From the NCBI GenBank assembly GCA_030695565.1, contig JAUYRZ010000106.1, positions 28,867 through 92,866 of the forward strand: a DNA stretch of 64,000 nucleotides, written 5' to 3'. Below are positions 8,004 to 16,025 of this stretch, piece after piece. Source of the DNA: Archangium sp. (GTDB lineage Bacteria; Myxococcota; Myxococcia; Myxococcales; Myxococcaceae). The translations under genes were made by a program, and so were the position numbers. Position 1 is the stretch's first letter. Each line of letters begins with the position of its first letter. Below the pieces are notes generated by a model. That model saw nothing but the letters and a program-made list of their open reading frames with translations. It was not told where the DNA came from and searched no databases.

Positions 8004-9227
8004 ATGCACGTCGTCTTCGTCGAGCCCCGCTTCCCGGTCAATCAGCGCTACTTCGTGAAGGCCTTGAAGGAGGTCGGCGCCACCGTCACGGCGATCGGCG
8101 AAGGCTCCAAGGATTCGTTGAGCGGTGAGATGCGCCAGTGGCTCACGCACTACGAGCAGGTCGACTCGGTGGTGAACGAAGGCGCCATGCTGCGCGCCGC
8201 GAAGTTCATTCACGGCAAACACCGCATCGATCGCCTGGAAGCGACCGTCGAGGCGCACATCATGTCGACCGCGAAGGTGCGCGAGGCGATGGGCATCGAG
8301 GGCACGTCGGTGAAGACCTCGTGGTTGTGCCGCGACAAGCCCTCGATGAAGGAAGCGCTGCGGAATGCCGGCGTGCCCTGCGCGATGTCGGCCGCCGTTT
8401 CTTCTCTCGATGAGCTGGTGGCCTTCGCGAAGCAGGTCGGCTTCCCGTTGATCATCAAGCCGCGTGATGGCGCCGGCGCATCAGGCACCAGCCGCTGCGA
8501 CTCGTTGGCGGATCTCGCCAAGGCGGCCTCTGAGCTCGGCGTGGATCGCGGCCGTTCGGTCGCCGTCGAAGAGTTCATCGAAGGCCACGAAGGTTTCTAC
8601 GACACCATCAGCATCGGTGGCCGCGTGGTGCACGACTTCGTCACGCACTACTACCCGAACGTGCTCGAGGCGATGCGGCACCGGTGGATCAGCCCGCAGT
8701 TCGTCACCACCAATCGCGTCGACTCTGCGCCCGGCTACAACGAGCTCAAGGTGCTCGGCGGCAAGGTGCTGCGCGCGCTCGACATCGGCACGTCGGCCAC
8801 GCACATGGAGTGGTTCTCAGGGCCCAAGGGTCTCAAGTTCTCGGAGATCGGCTGCCGCCCGCCCGGCGTGCGCGCGTGGGATCTCTACAACGTGGGCAAC
8901 GACGTCGACCTGTACCGTGAGTGGGCGATGGCCATCGTGCACGGCCGCCCGGGGGCACGCCTCTCGCGCCGCTTCGCCACCGGCATCGTGGCGCTGCGCC
9001 CCAGCCAGGACGGCCGCATCGCGAAGTACGTCGGCGTGGAGAAGGTCGAGCGTGCGTTCGGTCAGTGGATGATCGACGCCCACCTGCCGCCCGAAGGCAC
9101 GCCCACGCAGCCGGTGTCCGCCGGCTACATGGCCAACGCGTGGATGCGCTTCAAGCACCCCGACTACGACACGCTGCGCGAGATGCTCACCGCGGTGGGC
9201 GAGACCGTCAAAGTCCTTGCGAGGTAG
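8004..9227 (+). CDS. ATP-grasp ligase
   Basis: 407 residues. An N-terminal pre-ATP-grasp domain (MHVVFVEPRFPVNQRYFVKAL) leads to the ATP-grasp fold: DKPSMKEALRNAGVPC, FPLIIKPRDGAGASGT (ATP-binding Lys and Gly-rich loop), VEEFIEGHEGFYDT, and the metal-binding end FSEIGCRPPGVRAWD. Such enzymes form an amide or peptide bond through an acyl-phosphate; the substrate is unknown. Two further genes in the window (30139 and 31488) are clear relatives. Immediately after its stop begins the AT-rich defence island, and a damaged copy of its 3' end lies beyond it at 15096-15186. Confidence 0.88.
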   Translation: MHVVFVEPRFPVNQRYFVKALKEVGATVTAIGEGSKDSLSGEMRQWLTHYEQVDSVVNEGAMLRAAKFIHGKHRIDRLEATVEAHIMSTAKVREAMGIEGTSVKTSWLCRDKPSMKEALRNAGVPCAMSAAVSSLDELVAFAKQVGFPLIIKPRDGAGASGTSRCDSLADLAKAASELGVDRGRSVAVEEFIEGHEGFYDTISIGGRVVHDFVTHYYPNVLEAMRHRWISPQFVTTNRVDSAPGYNELKVLGGKVLRALDIGTSATHMEWFSGPKGLKFSEIGCRPPGVRAWDLYNVGNDVDLYREWAMAIVHGRPGARLSRRFATGIVALRPSQDGRIAKYVGVEKVERAFGQWMIDAHLPPEGTPTQPVSAGYMANAWMRFKHPDYDTLREMLTAVGETVKVLAR

Positions 9228-9393
9228 ACATGGAACTATTCGCTCTTGGAGCCGCCCAGTACTGGTCATCCCCGAATAGGTTGTGGCCCGGCGATTGGCA
9301 ATGGCTGACGGACCGCGGCCAGTGTGTGAGATCTGTTCGCTCTACCCTGGTTCGCGCGGACTAGAGCGCTCCTCAGTCTCAGCGGTCGCTCTG

Positions 9394-10851
9394 ATGGAGC
9401 TGTTGTTCTTCGTTTCGCGGCTCGGCAATTTCCGTGCGCCATGGTTGGATTACGCGATGATATTTCGTCGCTTCGACTCGCTCGTTCAGATGAATGCCGC
9501 TGAGCATCTTGGCGTAAGCCTCGTACCCGACCCATGGAACGACTATGGATACAGGACTACTTTCTCACTCTTCTATCGGGACCTGCAGGGACAACACGGC
9601 CTTGGTTCGGTCAAGATTGCTACGAAGCGTGGAGACCAGACAACTGTGGTCCCGGAAAGCTTCGAGACTCTCGGAGACGGTTACTGCACTCTTGGCGCAT
9701 CATCTTCTGTCTACGCGCGCACGGATGCATTGCTGGGAAGGACCGCAGCCGATCAAATCTGGAGTGCGCTGCGGGACTGTCATGCTGACGCCACTTCAAG
9801 CGATGGCTTCCAGGCCAACCCGGCATTCTCTGAATCACTCCTACGCTTCGCCCCTGCCCGGCTGTTGCTGAGTTCGGGGCGGTTGCCAAACTATGCCCTG
9901 AATGCGAACCCAGAGCTTCGGTGCTCGATTCGACTAAATGGTTTCGAGGTAAGTCATGAAGTGCACCTCAGATTCGGGCTGGCAGAGCCAATAAGCGGAA
10001 ATGTGGTCGTCTTGATTGGCCCAAGCGGGGTTGGCAAGACAGGCGTGCTGGCAAAGTTGGCAACAGGGCTCGCAGGGGAGGAGGACGACTCTGTGTCCTG
10101 GCTCGCACATCCTCCAGCATTCTCGCGAATCTGTGCTGCGTCATATGGTGTCATGCTCCCATTCAAGGAGCGAGTGCGCGAAGCTAGCGTGTTTGAGGAT
10201 CTAGGAACCAATCGAATTGGAGTCTACAGTACGAGTTCTGCTGTCGTGCATTTCGCAAACACATTAGGCAGGATAGAAGAACTCGGGCTGAGTGATTGGT
10301 CGGAAACCGAAGCACTGCTCAAGGATACTCTGCCGGAGGTTCCTTTGACCTCGCTCTCTCCAGCAGCGGATCTGGCAACGAGGTTCGCAGCGGCGAGTGC
10401 TGGTCATCGCATGTTTGCTACCCTTATCACTGATCTGCATCTATTCGTAATTCCGGATAGTCTGATTCTCTTAGATGAACCAGAAATACACTTGCATCCA
10501 ACCCTGCTTACACGCTTGGTTCACTGGTTCTATGGGATGCTTGCGCGCCGACGCGCCTTGGCAGTTATTGCCACTCACTCCCCCACTGTCGTCCAGTCGA
10601 CGCTTGGAAAACAGGTTAGAATTTTATCTCGAAACGGAAACCGAGCGAAGATGTCCTTGCCGGATCGCGAAACGCTTGGGTCGGGAGTATCAGAATTGAA
10701 TGATGCGGTCTTCAGAGCGAGTGGCGCAGAGCCGCGCTATTTGGACGCACTCAAAAGCGCAATTCAAGGTCATGGCGTGGCGAAGGTCCGGGAAAGCTTT
10801 ATTGCGCCCAGAACGCTGGAGCTCGAAGTCGCGATTCGTAGTTTGGCTTAA
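9394..10851 (+). CDS. P-loop ATPase, PtuA-like, defence island
   Basis: 485 residues from ATG 9394. A longer frame opens at GTG 9283, but its first 37 residues are not convincingly protein-like. About 200 residues of unrecognised sequence (WNDYGYRTTFSLF, GSVKIATKRG) precede Walker A GPSGVGKT, then an SAGHRM signature-like segment, Walker B LILLDEPEIHLHP and the H-loop ATHSP, in the order expected of OLD/SMC-like AAA ATPases. The next gene is an HNH nuclease 2 bp downstream, the PtuA-PtuB pairing known from Septu and from some retrons. Codon use is visibly less GC-biased than in flanking genes, indicating transfer. Confidence 0.8.
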   Translation: MELLFFVSRLGNFRAPWLDYAMIFRRFDSLVQMNAAEHLGVSLVPDPWNDYGYRTTFSLFYRDLQGQHGLGSVKIATKRGDQTTVVPESFETLGDGYCTLGASSSVYARTDALLGRTAADQIWSALRDCHADATSSDGFQANPAFSESLLRFAPARLLLSSGRLPNYALNANPELRCSIRLNGFEVSHEVHLRFGLAEPISGNVVVLIGPSGVGKTGVLAKLATGLAGEEDDSVSWLAHPPAFSRICAASYGVMLPFKERVREASVFEDLGTNRIGVYSTSSAVVHFANTLGRIEELGLSDWSETEALLKDTLPEVPLTSLSPAADLATRFAAASAGHRMFATLITDLHLFVIPDSLILLDEPEIHLHPTLLTRLVHWFYGMLARRRALAVIATHSPTVVQSTLGKQVRILSRNGNRAKMSLPDRETLGSGVSELNDAVFRASGAEPRYLDALKSAIQGHGVAKVRESFIAPRTLELEVAIRSLA

Positions 10852-10853
10852 CC

Positions 10854-11663
10854 ATGATACCTCTTCAGAAGAGCGATCTCGATCCGTTTGTCCGACTGCA
10901 GCAACTGCTTAAGAGAAAGAGCCAAGAAGTGCGCGCGGAGTTTGAGCCGCAACTTGGTTTTATTGAGCGCGCGTATGCCTCCTTTGACTGTCACACGCCC
11001 GAGTTTATGTCTGTTGCTGGGATACGGTTCGGTGACGACTCTGATGATCTATGGCGTGAGTTATACAGGTTTGACCAGGCAGATATTGCTTCATTGAAAG
11101 AGCAGCTCGATATACAGCTTGACGGTGTCTGCTGGTATTGCCGGATCGCGCCGGCCGACTCGCTTGATCACGTGTTGCCGCAACGCCAGAATCCGCTATA
11201 CACGGTCCACAGCAGTAACCTTATTCCTGCGTGCACTGCGTGTAACCGGAAGAAAGGTGAATTAAATGCGATCAGTCGCGACACGGTGTATCCGTACGGT
11301 GAGATTGAGCGATCGCTTCGATGGTTGTTTGCTAGAATCGAATTGGTCGGTGGCGATATTGAGGTTCGATTTTTCGCCGATTTCGCCAGGCTCGCCAGCG
11401 CAAGAAGTCGCGAGGTTATGGCGCGTCATATCGACGAAATGGGCATTTGCGAGACGTATGCGCGGCATTTCGCGCGATTAGGTCGCAGCGACATGGTCGG
11501 CCGGTTTGGCTATTTGCGTGGAGGGAGGGAGGTTGTTGAGGCTATTACCGCTATCCTCCCTGGTTACGAGGTTGGTTTTGGTCCAAACTACTACCTGTCA
11601 GTCGGCATGGAGGCGTTGTCGCTGTGCAACGACGAGACGATTGCTGCGTTTCTACGGAAGTAG
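10854..11663 (+). CDS. HNH endonuclease, PtuB-like, defence island
   Basis: 269 residues. A zinc-binding HNH core lies at about residues 95-140: CWYC, then LDHVLPQ with the catalytic His, then SSNLIPACTACNRKKG with the Asn and the second Cys pair. The N-terminal 90 residues and C-terminal 120 are unrecognised. It starts 2 bp after the ATPase stop, so the two must be co-translated. In Septu and type I-A retrons an ATPase-HNH pair is the toxic effector that cleaves nucleic acid on phage infection; the same role is inferred here. The gene is convergent with the reverse transcriptase, 35 bp between stops. AT-rich codon use supports acquisition. Confidence 0.82.
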   Translation: MIPLQKSDLDPFVRLQQLLKRKSQEVRAEFEPQLGFIERAYASFDCHTPEFMSVAGIRFGDDSDDLWRELYRFDQADIASLKEQLDIQLDGVCWYCRIAPADSLDHVLPQRQNPLYTVHSSNLIPACTACNRKKGELNAISRDTVYPYGEIERSLRWLFARIELVGGDIEVRFFADFARLASARSREVMARHIDEMGICETYARHFARLGRSDMVGRFGYLRGGREVVEAITAILPGYEVGFGPNYYLSVGMEALSLCNDETIAAFLRK

Positions 11664-11698
11664 CGGTAGCTGTGATCGCCGTGCTGAAGTTCCTCTGT

Positions 11699-12913
11699 CT
11701 ACGTGACATGGCCAAGCATTGCGCCGCGATGATCAATGCATGGCCCGATCACCGGCAAGCTCGTATCGATCATCACCCGTGAGTCCTTAAGCAACAGAGT
11801 CGTTGAGATTACACTTTCGCCGTCTTGGCTGAGAGCAAGGACCGTTTCACCGGGATGAGCTGGAACTAGTCTAGGCCGCAGGCTCACAACTCCGCGTCGA
11901 AGTTCCCGGAGGGGTTCACGCCAGAACAGCTTTTCGTCGACCACCGGGGTGCCTAAGAGCCGGTGCATCCAAGTTTGGACGGTCGCATCACCGGCCCCTC
12001 GAACTTGGCTGACGAAGGCGATGGTCGATGCGAGACGTGCCCGAAAGGTACCAGGTTTGGCAGACGCGCGATGGTGGCCTTCGCACGCCTCCATGCCGCG
12101 AATTTCCACCAGTCGCAGCATGGCTTCGATGCGCTTCACCAAATGGCTGCGCACGTCGAGGCGCGCCCCCAGCCGAATTCCGGTGACGACCAGTCGACCT
12201 GACACAGACCGCTCGATTCGAGTCTTGCTTCCGTTAATCTTGAGTTGCTGGCGACTCAATATTTGTGTGATTATGGGACTTATCACAATTCCGCGTAGAG
12301 GCTTTCTGAGTGCGAATGCGAGTTCGGCCGGGAATTCGGTGGATTGTGTTGAGAACGTAAAGTCGTCACCGTATCGGCTGTACTGACAGCCCGAGTCATT
12401 GGCCAAGCGCGAGTACCGCGCATCGACATCTCTCATGAAGATATCGGAAAGGGCTGGTGACGATGGACTCCCGGTTGGGAGGCTTCCTCGAAGACAGCAT
12501 ATGTCGCATATCCATCGAGCCACTTCGGGGGTAACGCCAAGTGGAGAGTTCATGAGAGCAGTCACGAGATCGTCATCCACGATTGCGTCGAAAAACCCCT
12601 CAACGTCAAAATTTAGCGCGGAATTTGCGCCAAAATGAACCAGCGCATTGGACACAATGCTTCGCCCAGTCAAGAAGGCGTGGCTGGCGCGGTGCGGAGT
12701 GGCACCGCCGCTCAAGCAGGCGGCGATTCGCGACTGAACATCAGCAAGCGGAGGATATGGGGCGTAGATTTTGCGCAAGCCACCGCTCCGCTTCGGAATT
12801 GAGAAGGTGTCATAATTCCTATGGAACGACGCGTTGCGCGCAACAAAGGACTTAAAGGTCGCAAGAGAGCCACGCAAAAGCTCTAACGCCGACTGGGACT
12901 CAATCGTTACCAA
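11699..12913 (-). CDS. Retron-type reverse transcriptase
   Basis: 404 residues from TTG 12913; an in-frame TAG lies just upstream, so no longer start exists. RT motifs in order: IPKRSGGLRKIYAP (39-52), retron motif X NALVH (89-93, NAxxH), NFDVEGFF (101-108), LPTGSPSSPALS (145-156), YGDD (181-184) and retron motif Y VTG (243-245). NAxxH plus VTG is the signature that separates retron RTs from group II intron RTs. YGDD replaces the common YADD. A C-terminal extension (about 280-404) has no recognised domain. A retron RT copies its msr-msd RNA into msDNA that is sensed or disturbed by phage. The upstream gap has hairpins expected of that RNA. Confidence 0.9.
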   Translation of the reverse strand: MVTIESQSALELLRGSLATFKSFVARNASFHRNYDTFSIPKRSGGLRKIYAPYPPLADVQSRIAACLSGGATPHRASHAFLTGRSIVSNALVHFGANSALNFDVEGFFDAIVDDDLVTALMNSPLGVTPEVARWICDICCLRGSLPTGSPSSPALSDIFMRDVDARYSRLANDSGCQYSRYGDDFTFSTQSTEFPAELAFALRKPLRGIVISPIITQILSRQQLKINGSKTRIERSVSGRLVVTGIRLGARLDVRSHLVKRIEAMLRLVEIRGMEACEGHHRASAKPGTFRARLASTIAFVSQVRGAGDATVQTWMHRLLGTPVVDEKLFWREPLRELRRGVVSLRPRLVPAHPGETVLALSQDGESVISTTLLLKDSRVMIDTSLPVIGPCIDHRGAMLGHVT

Positions 12914-13216
12914 GGTCCAAGATCCCTACAACATTTACTGGTGAACTAGTGGGCAGCTATCCACAACCATTTGCGCGAGTATTGGCGATTCGCCAATACA
13001 GTCAGTCCCAGCCGGCTTGGTCATGTTAGCCAAGCGCGCTTGGAACGCAAGATCAACCTTGCGGCTCTTCGGACAGCCAGGACCGCCGCTAGGCTTACGG
13101 CGCAAAGAGACGTTTGCCGAAGCCACCCTCGAGCGACGAGACCGTGGTGCCGAGCGATCGCACCAGGCAGCATCCACACAACTGGGCGGGTTCTTGTGGG
13201 AAGCCTTATCGGGGGT
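12914..13216 (-). ncRNA. Candidate retron msr-msd RNA region
   Basis: This 303-bp gap immediately upstream of the RT (same strand) has no convincing coding frame but several stems. There is a perfect 9-bp stem with 3-nt loop at 12979-12999, a 14-bp palindrome at 13030-13043, a 6-bp stem at 13046-13063, and an imperfect stem at 13094-13122. The words CCACAA (12961-12966) and TTGTGG (13194-13199) are complementary and bracket all four, as the a1/a2 repeats of a retron RNA should; at 6 bp this pairing is weak and could be chance. Exact RNA ends and the branching G cannot be fixed by eye. Confidence 0.5.
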
Positions 13217-14059
13217 CTAAAGCAAATCCAGTTGGGCAATATGCGGTGCAGGGAAGACGCCGATTACGACCCACGGATTTGGCCCTACCTGATGCCACGC
13301 TTGGGTAGTGCCCAGAAGGAGATGAATGTCCGTTTGGAAGAAGCGGCTAACGTACATCTCGCGCACTTTTGTAATCGCGCGCTCCTCCGTCTCCTCAGAT
13401 CGGAGACAGTTCCAAAAGAGGGCGCCGATCTCCCAATCCAAAATTATTAGAGTGCTTTCGCGCCCGCTGTCATCGCGGAAGCGATATGAAAAGCGATACG
13501 GCAGTTTCCGGATCAGCGCGAATGTGTTCCGCCAGGTGTCGTCATTGAACAATTCGGCTTGACGCGAAAGCTCGCGCATCTGCCTCACGCGATCTGGGTT
13601 CCACTCACGCTCGTCCTCCTCCTCTATGATGAGGTCAATCATTTGTGATGGCTTGAATGTCGCAAGTGATCTGCGATTTGCGTGGGCGTCATCGATGAGA
13701 ACCTGTAATGAGGAGTCAACGCGACCAGTCTCGAGAAGGATTCGCCGCCGCTCGCGCCATTGATGGTCAGAGCCCGTGCCGAGATGGTCTGTGGCGGCGA
13801 GCTCGCTCATGTCGACCGGTCGGTGGCTCTCTGGACGCACGTCACTCGAGTGGCGGAGCACGCGGCAGTTGACCCAGTCGTACTTTCGATACTGCTGCGT
13901 CTCTTCGAGCCGACGAAATGGAACCGGATAGAGACGTATCCAAGACCCATCCTCTCGGACTCCAGCCGTACAGACGGTTTCGCCGTGCCTCTTGGAAAGG
14001 GTCGGGTAGGTCTTCACAGTGATCAGGACGCGTTCGCGAGGGTGTGCCATCGGCCTCAA
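13217..14059 (-). CDS. Uncharacterised protein paired with DUF488 gene
   Basis: 280 residues (ATG 14059; alternative ATG 14050). It begins RVLITVKTYPTLSKRHGETVCTAGVREDG and continues with SWIRLYPVPFR, a beta-rich segment. Charged helices follow (LIIEEEDEREWNPDRVRQMRELSRQ). No catalytic motif is evident and I cannot name a family. It overlaps the stop of the upstream DUF488 fusion gene by 4 bp (ATGA), so the two form an operon. It ends 17 bp before the candidate retron RNA bracket. The pair may be a separate defence or stress unit, or accessory genes of the retron. Confidence 0.75.
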   Translation of the reverse strand: MRPMAHPRERVLITVKTYPTLSKRHGETVCTAGVREDGSWIRLYPVPFRRLEETQQYRKYDWVNCRVLRHSSDVRPESHRPVDMSELAATDHLGTGSDHQWRERRRILLETGRVDSSLQVLIDDAHANRRSLATFKPSQMIDLIIEEEDEREWNPDRVRQMRELSRQAELFNDDTWRNTFALIRKLPYRFSYRFRDDSGRESTLIILDWEIGALFWNCLRSEETEERAITKVREMYVSRFFQTDIHLLLGTTQAWHQVGPNPWVVIGVFPAPHIAQLDLL

Positions 14060-14970
14060 AGGTGTCGGGGGGCGTAGTTGGTGCCGAACTCCGTCTCAAG
14101 TATCTCAGCAACGCAGTGACGATGGCATTGTTGCGGATCGCGCTCGAAGCACATCAGAGCCACGCGACCCCCATTCGAGAGTTCGCGAAGGCGTCGCAAT
14201 GCAGGCTTCTGCTCGGGAAGCCAGTCACGTTCATAGTCCGCGAAGAGTGCGTCATAATCGGCTTGCGTCTCCAACGTGCGGCGCTTTGATGAGTCGATCC
14301 CCAGCTCCGGGATGTGTTCGTAGGCGATACCGACGTTGCGGCACGAATTTGCGAGTGTGCTTTTAGAGAATCCTGGTTTTCGGGAGATGGGATTGCGTCG
14401 AACGTCGCACAGAACGTCGACCGCGCTGACAATCAGTGCGTTCAAGAAGCTATCGACAGTCTGCCCTTCGTAGCCGACCGTGAAGATCCGTGTCTGGGTA
14501 GTTAGCGGCTTCGCCGCAGTGATCGCTTTGAGCGCCGGCATATCCCCAGCAAGGACGCGATCTGAGATCTCGCTCCGGGTGGCGAAGTAGGGATAGCGGC
14601 GGTAGGTAAGCGCAACCAACGGATCGCCGCGTAGTTCGCTGTACTTCCTTGCGAATGCCATGAATTCGACGTCCTCCGTCGCGATGGTCTTTTCGGCTTT
14701 CGGCGTCAAAACCCAGCCATCCTCATCCACTACTAGGCCCAGTTCGATCAACTTGCGAAGGTCCGCGTAGGACGTGAAGGAGAATGCCCCGAAACGATAC
14801 GGGACGAAGGTGTAGGGAGGGGAACTCGATTCTTGGCAATACAAGAAAAGCAACTTCTGTAGGTCGACTTTGCCAAGCGCGCCCCCAAAGGCCCTCAACA
14901 ACTGGAGCAAGCGGAGTTGTCGGGGGTAGAGCGGCACTTGTTTCGGTTCATGGGTTGCTGCGCGTGCCAT
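14056..14970 (-). CDS. DUF488 protein with N-terminal SocA/Panacea-like domain
   Basis: 304 residues from ATG 14970; the open frame continues upstream into relic sequence, which I excluded. Residues about 15-110 (LGKVDLQKLLFLYCQES, FVPYRFGAFSFTSYADLRKL) resemble the Panacea/SocA-type helical domain found in toxin-antitoxin contexts. Residues about 165-300 are DUF488: IFTVGYEGQTVDSFLN, DVLCDVRRNPISRKPGFSK, YEHIPELGIDSSKR, and the C-terminal CFERDPQQCHRHCVA with clustered Cys/His. DUF488 proteins are of unknown chemistry but are frequent near defence genes. It is first in the operon with the 280-residue protein. Domain names are by resemblance only. Confidence 0.78.
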   Translation of the reverse strand: MARAATHEPKQVPLYPRQLRLLQLLRAFGGALGKVDLQKLLFLYCQESSSPPYTFVPYRFGAFSFTSYADLRKLIELGLVVDEDGWVLTPKAEKTIATEDVEFMAFARKYSELRGDPLVALTYRRYPYFATRSEISDRVLAGDMPALKAITAAKPLTTQTRIFTVGYEGQTVDSFLNALIVSAVDVLCDVRRNPISRKPGFSKSTLANSCRNVGIAYEHIPELGIDSSKRRTLETQADYDALFADYERDWLPEQKPALRRLRELSNGGRVALMCFERDPQQCHRHCVAEILETEFGTNYAPRHL

Positions 14971-15095
14971 TCCGAGAGGCAGATCACAACCCCGTGAAAC
15001 AGGCAAACCCGACAGCAGGTAGGCCGGCATCGCACCGTGGCTGAATCCCGGGGCCAGTAGAGTTGACCGCCAACGGCTCAAAATTTCTTGAGAAT

Positions 15096-15186
15096 CCGGA
15101 AGGCGCGCCGACGCAGCCAGTCTCAGCGGGCTACATGGCCCACGGACAAGGTGGTGGGTGAGAGCGTCAAAGTCCTCGCCCGGTAA
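15096..15186 (+). pseudogene. Degraded 3' end of a second ATP-grasp gene
   Basis: Read in frame, the start encodes PEGAPTQPVSAGYMAH, matching PEGTPTQPVSAGYMAN near the end of the ATP-grasp gene at 8004-9227. After an internal deletion with a frame change the end encodes ESVKVLAR and stop, matching ETVKVLAR and stop. Nucleotide differences at synonymous positions show it is a diverged paralogue's tail, not an exact target duplication. It marks the right border of the AT-rich island. Confidence 0.8.
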
Positions 15187-15188
15187 CT

Positions 15189-15227
15189 CCCTCTCCCTTC
15201 GGTTCGGGAGAGGGTTGGGGGGGAGGG
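15189..15227. repeat. CCCTCTCCC-type palindromic repeat, copy B
   Basis: CCCTCTCCC (15189-15197) pairs with GGGAGAGGG (15206-15214) across TTCGGTTC, followed by a G-rich tail. It lies between the ATP-grasp relic and the ExbB-like stop codon and could act as a terminator. Confidence 0.65.
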
Positions 15228-15941
15228 TCAAGTCTCCTCGACGTTCACCGTGACCTTCTGCATGCAGGCGCGGTGCAGCACGATGAGATTCATCATCGCC
15301 ACGGAAGCCTGATTCAAATCGTTGAGCATGCCCTGCGTTCGGCCGTTCAAGACCGAGAACGCAATCAACAGCGGAATCGAAGCGATGAGCCCGAACTGCG
15401 TGCAGTTCATCGCCTCGCCGATCGACCCCGCGAGAATCGTCGCGCGCTCGGCAGCCGGAGCATGAGCCACCGCCTTGAATGATCCGATCAGCCCATGCAC
15501 CGTGCCGAAGAGGCCGATCAACATCGCCGCGTTCCCCAACATCGCCAGGTAGCCGGTGCGCGCTTCGAGCCGCGGCGCTTCCCGCAGCGAGGCTTCATCG
15601 AGCGACGCCTGAACTTCCTCTTCACCCTTCGGGATGTTCATCAGCCCGGCCTTCAACAGGTTGGTCAGGGGCGTCGACTTCTGGCCCCCGATGAAGCTGA
15701 TGGCCTTGTCCACGTCGCCCGCGACGAGGTGCTTCTTGATGCCGCGGATCAACGCGTCCTTGTCGTTCGCCGCAGTGAAGAAGAGCGCGACGGCCCGCTC
15801 GACGATGATGGCCACCCCGATCACGAACACGATCGCGATGGGGTACATCGGCCAGCCGCCTTCGCTCCACGAGCCTCCCAACGATTGAAGCAAACCTTCT
15901 TCGACCACCGCCTCGGTAGCGAGCACTGCAGGGAGCGACAT
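15228..15941 (-). CDS. MotA/TolQ/ExbB proton-channel family protein
   Basis: 237 residues, the usual ExbB size. A first membrane helix (about 30-52, MYPIAIVFVIGVAIIVERAVALFF) is followed by a cytoplasmic segment with the family-typical LDEASLREAPRLEARTGYLAMLGNAAMLIGLFGTVHGLIGSF. The second and third helices lie at about 135-160 and 185-205 (CTQFGLIASIPLLIAFSVL). These proteins form the pentameric proton channel that energises TonB, Tol or gliding machinery. An ExbD partner would normally lie downstream, but that side holds the ATP-grasp relic and island, so the partner is absent here or was displaced. Confidence 0.9.
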   Translation of the reverse strand: MSLPAVLATEAVVEEGLLQSLGGSWSEGGWPMYPIAIVFVIGVAIIVERAVALFFTAANDKDALIRGIKKHLVAGDVDKAISFIGGQKSTPLTNLLKAGLMNIPKGEEEVQASLDEASLREAPRLEARTGYLAMLGNAAMLIGLFGTVHGLIGSFKAVAHAPAAERATILAGSIGEAMNCTQFGLIASIPLLIAFSVLNGRTQGMLNDLNQASVAMMNLIVLHRACMQKVTVNVEET

Positions 15942-16025
15942 GTCGGTGTCCGTGACCTTTCACCCGGGAATGCGGGCGGAGAAGCTCGACACCGACGCGC
16001 GAAAAGAGGTTCCGCGTGCTCGATT

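Noticed and set aside
9231..9364. Separate small gene starting at ATG 9231 (MELFALGAAQYW...)
   Set aside because: 44 residues overlapping the ATPase upstream region, no supporting ribosome site or motif; could be a frameshifted N-terminus of the ATPase but cannot be shown.
12971..13450. Plus-strand frame of 159 residues across the RT upstream gap
   Set aside because: No recognisable motif, and it overlaps the 3' part of the convincing minus-strand gene at 13217-14059; the gap is better explained by structured RNA.
9206..15188. Exact target-site duplication around the island
   Set aside because: The 3'-end copies at the two borders differ at several synonymous positions and the right copy has an internal deletion, so they are paralogous gene ends and not a fresh duplication.
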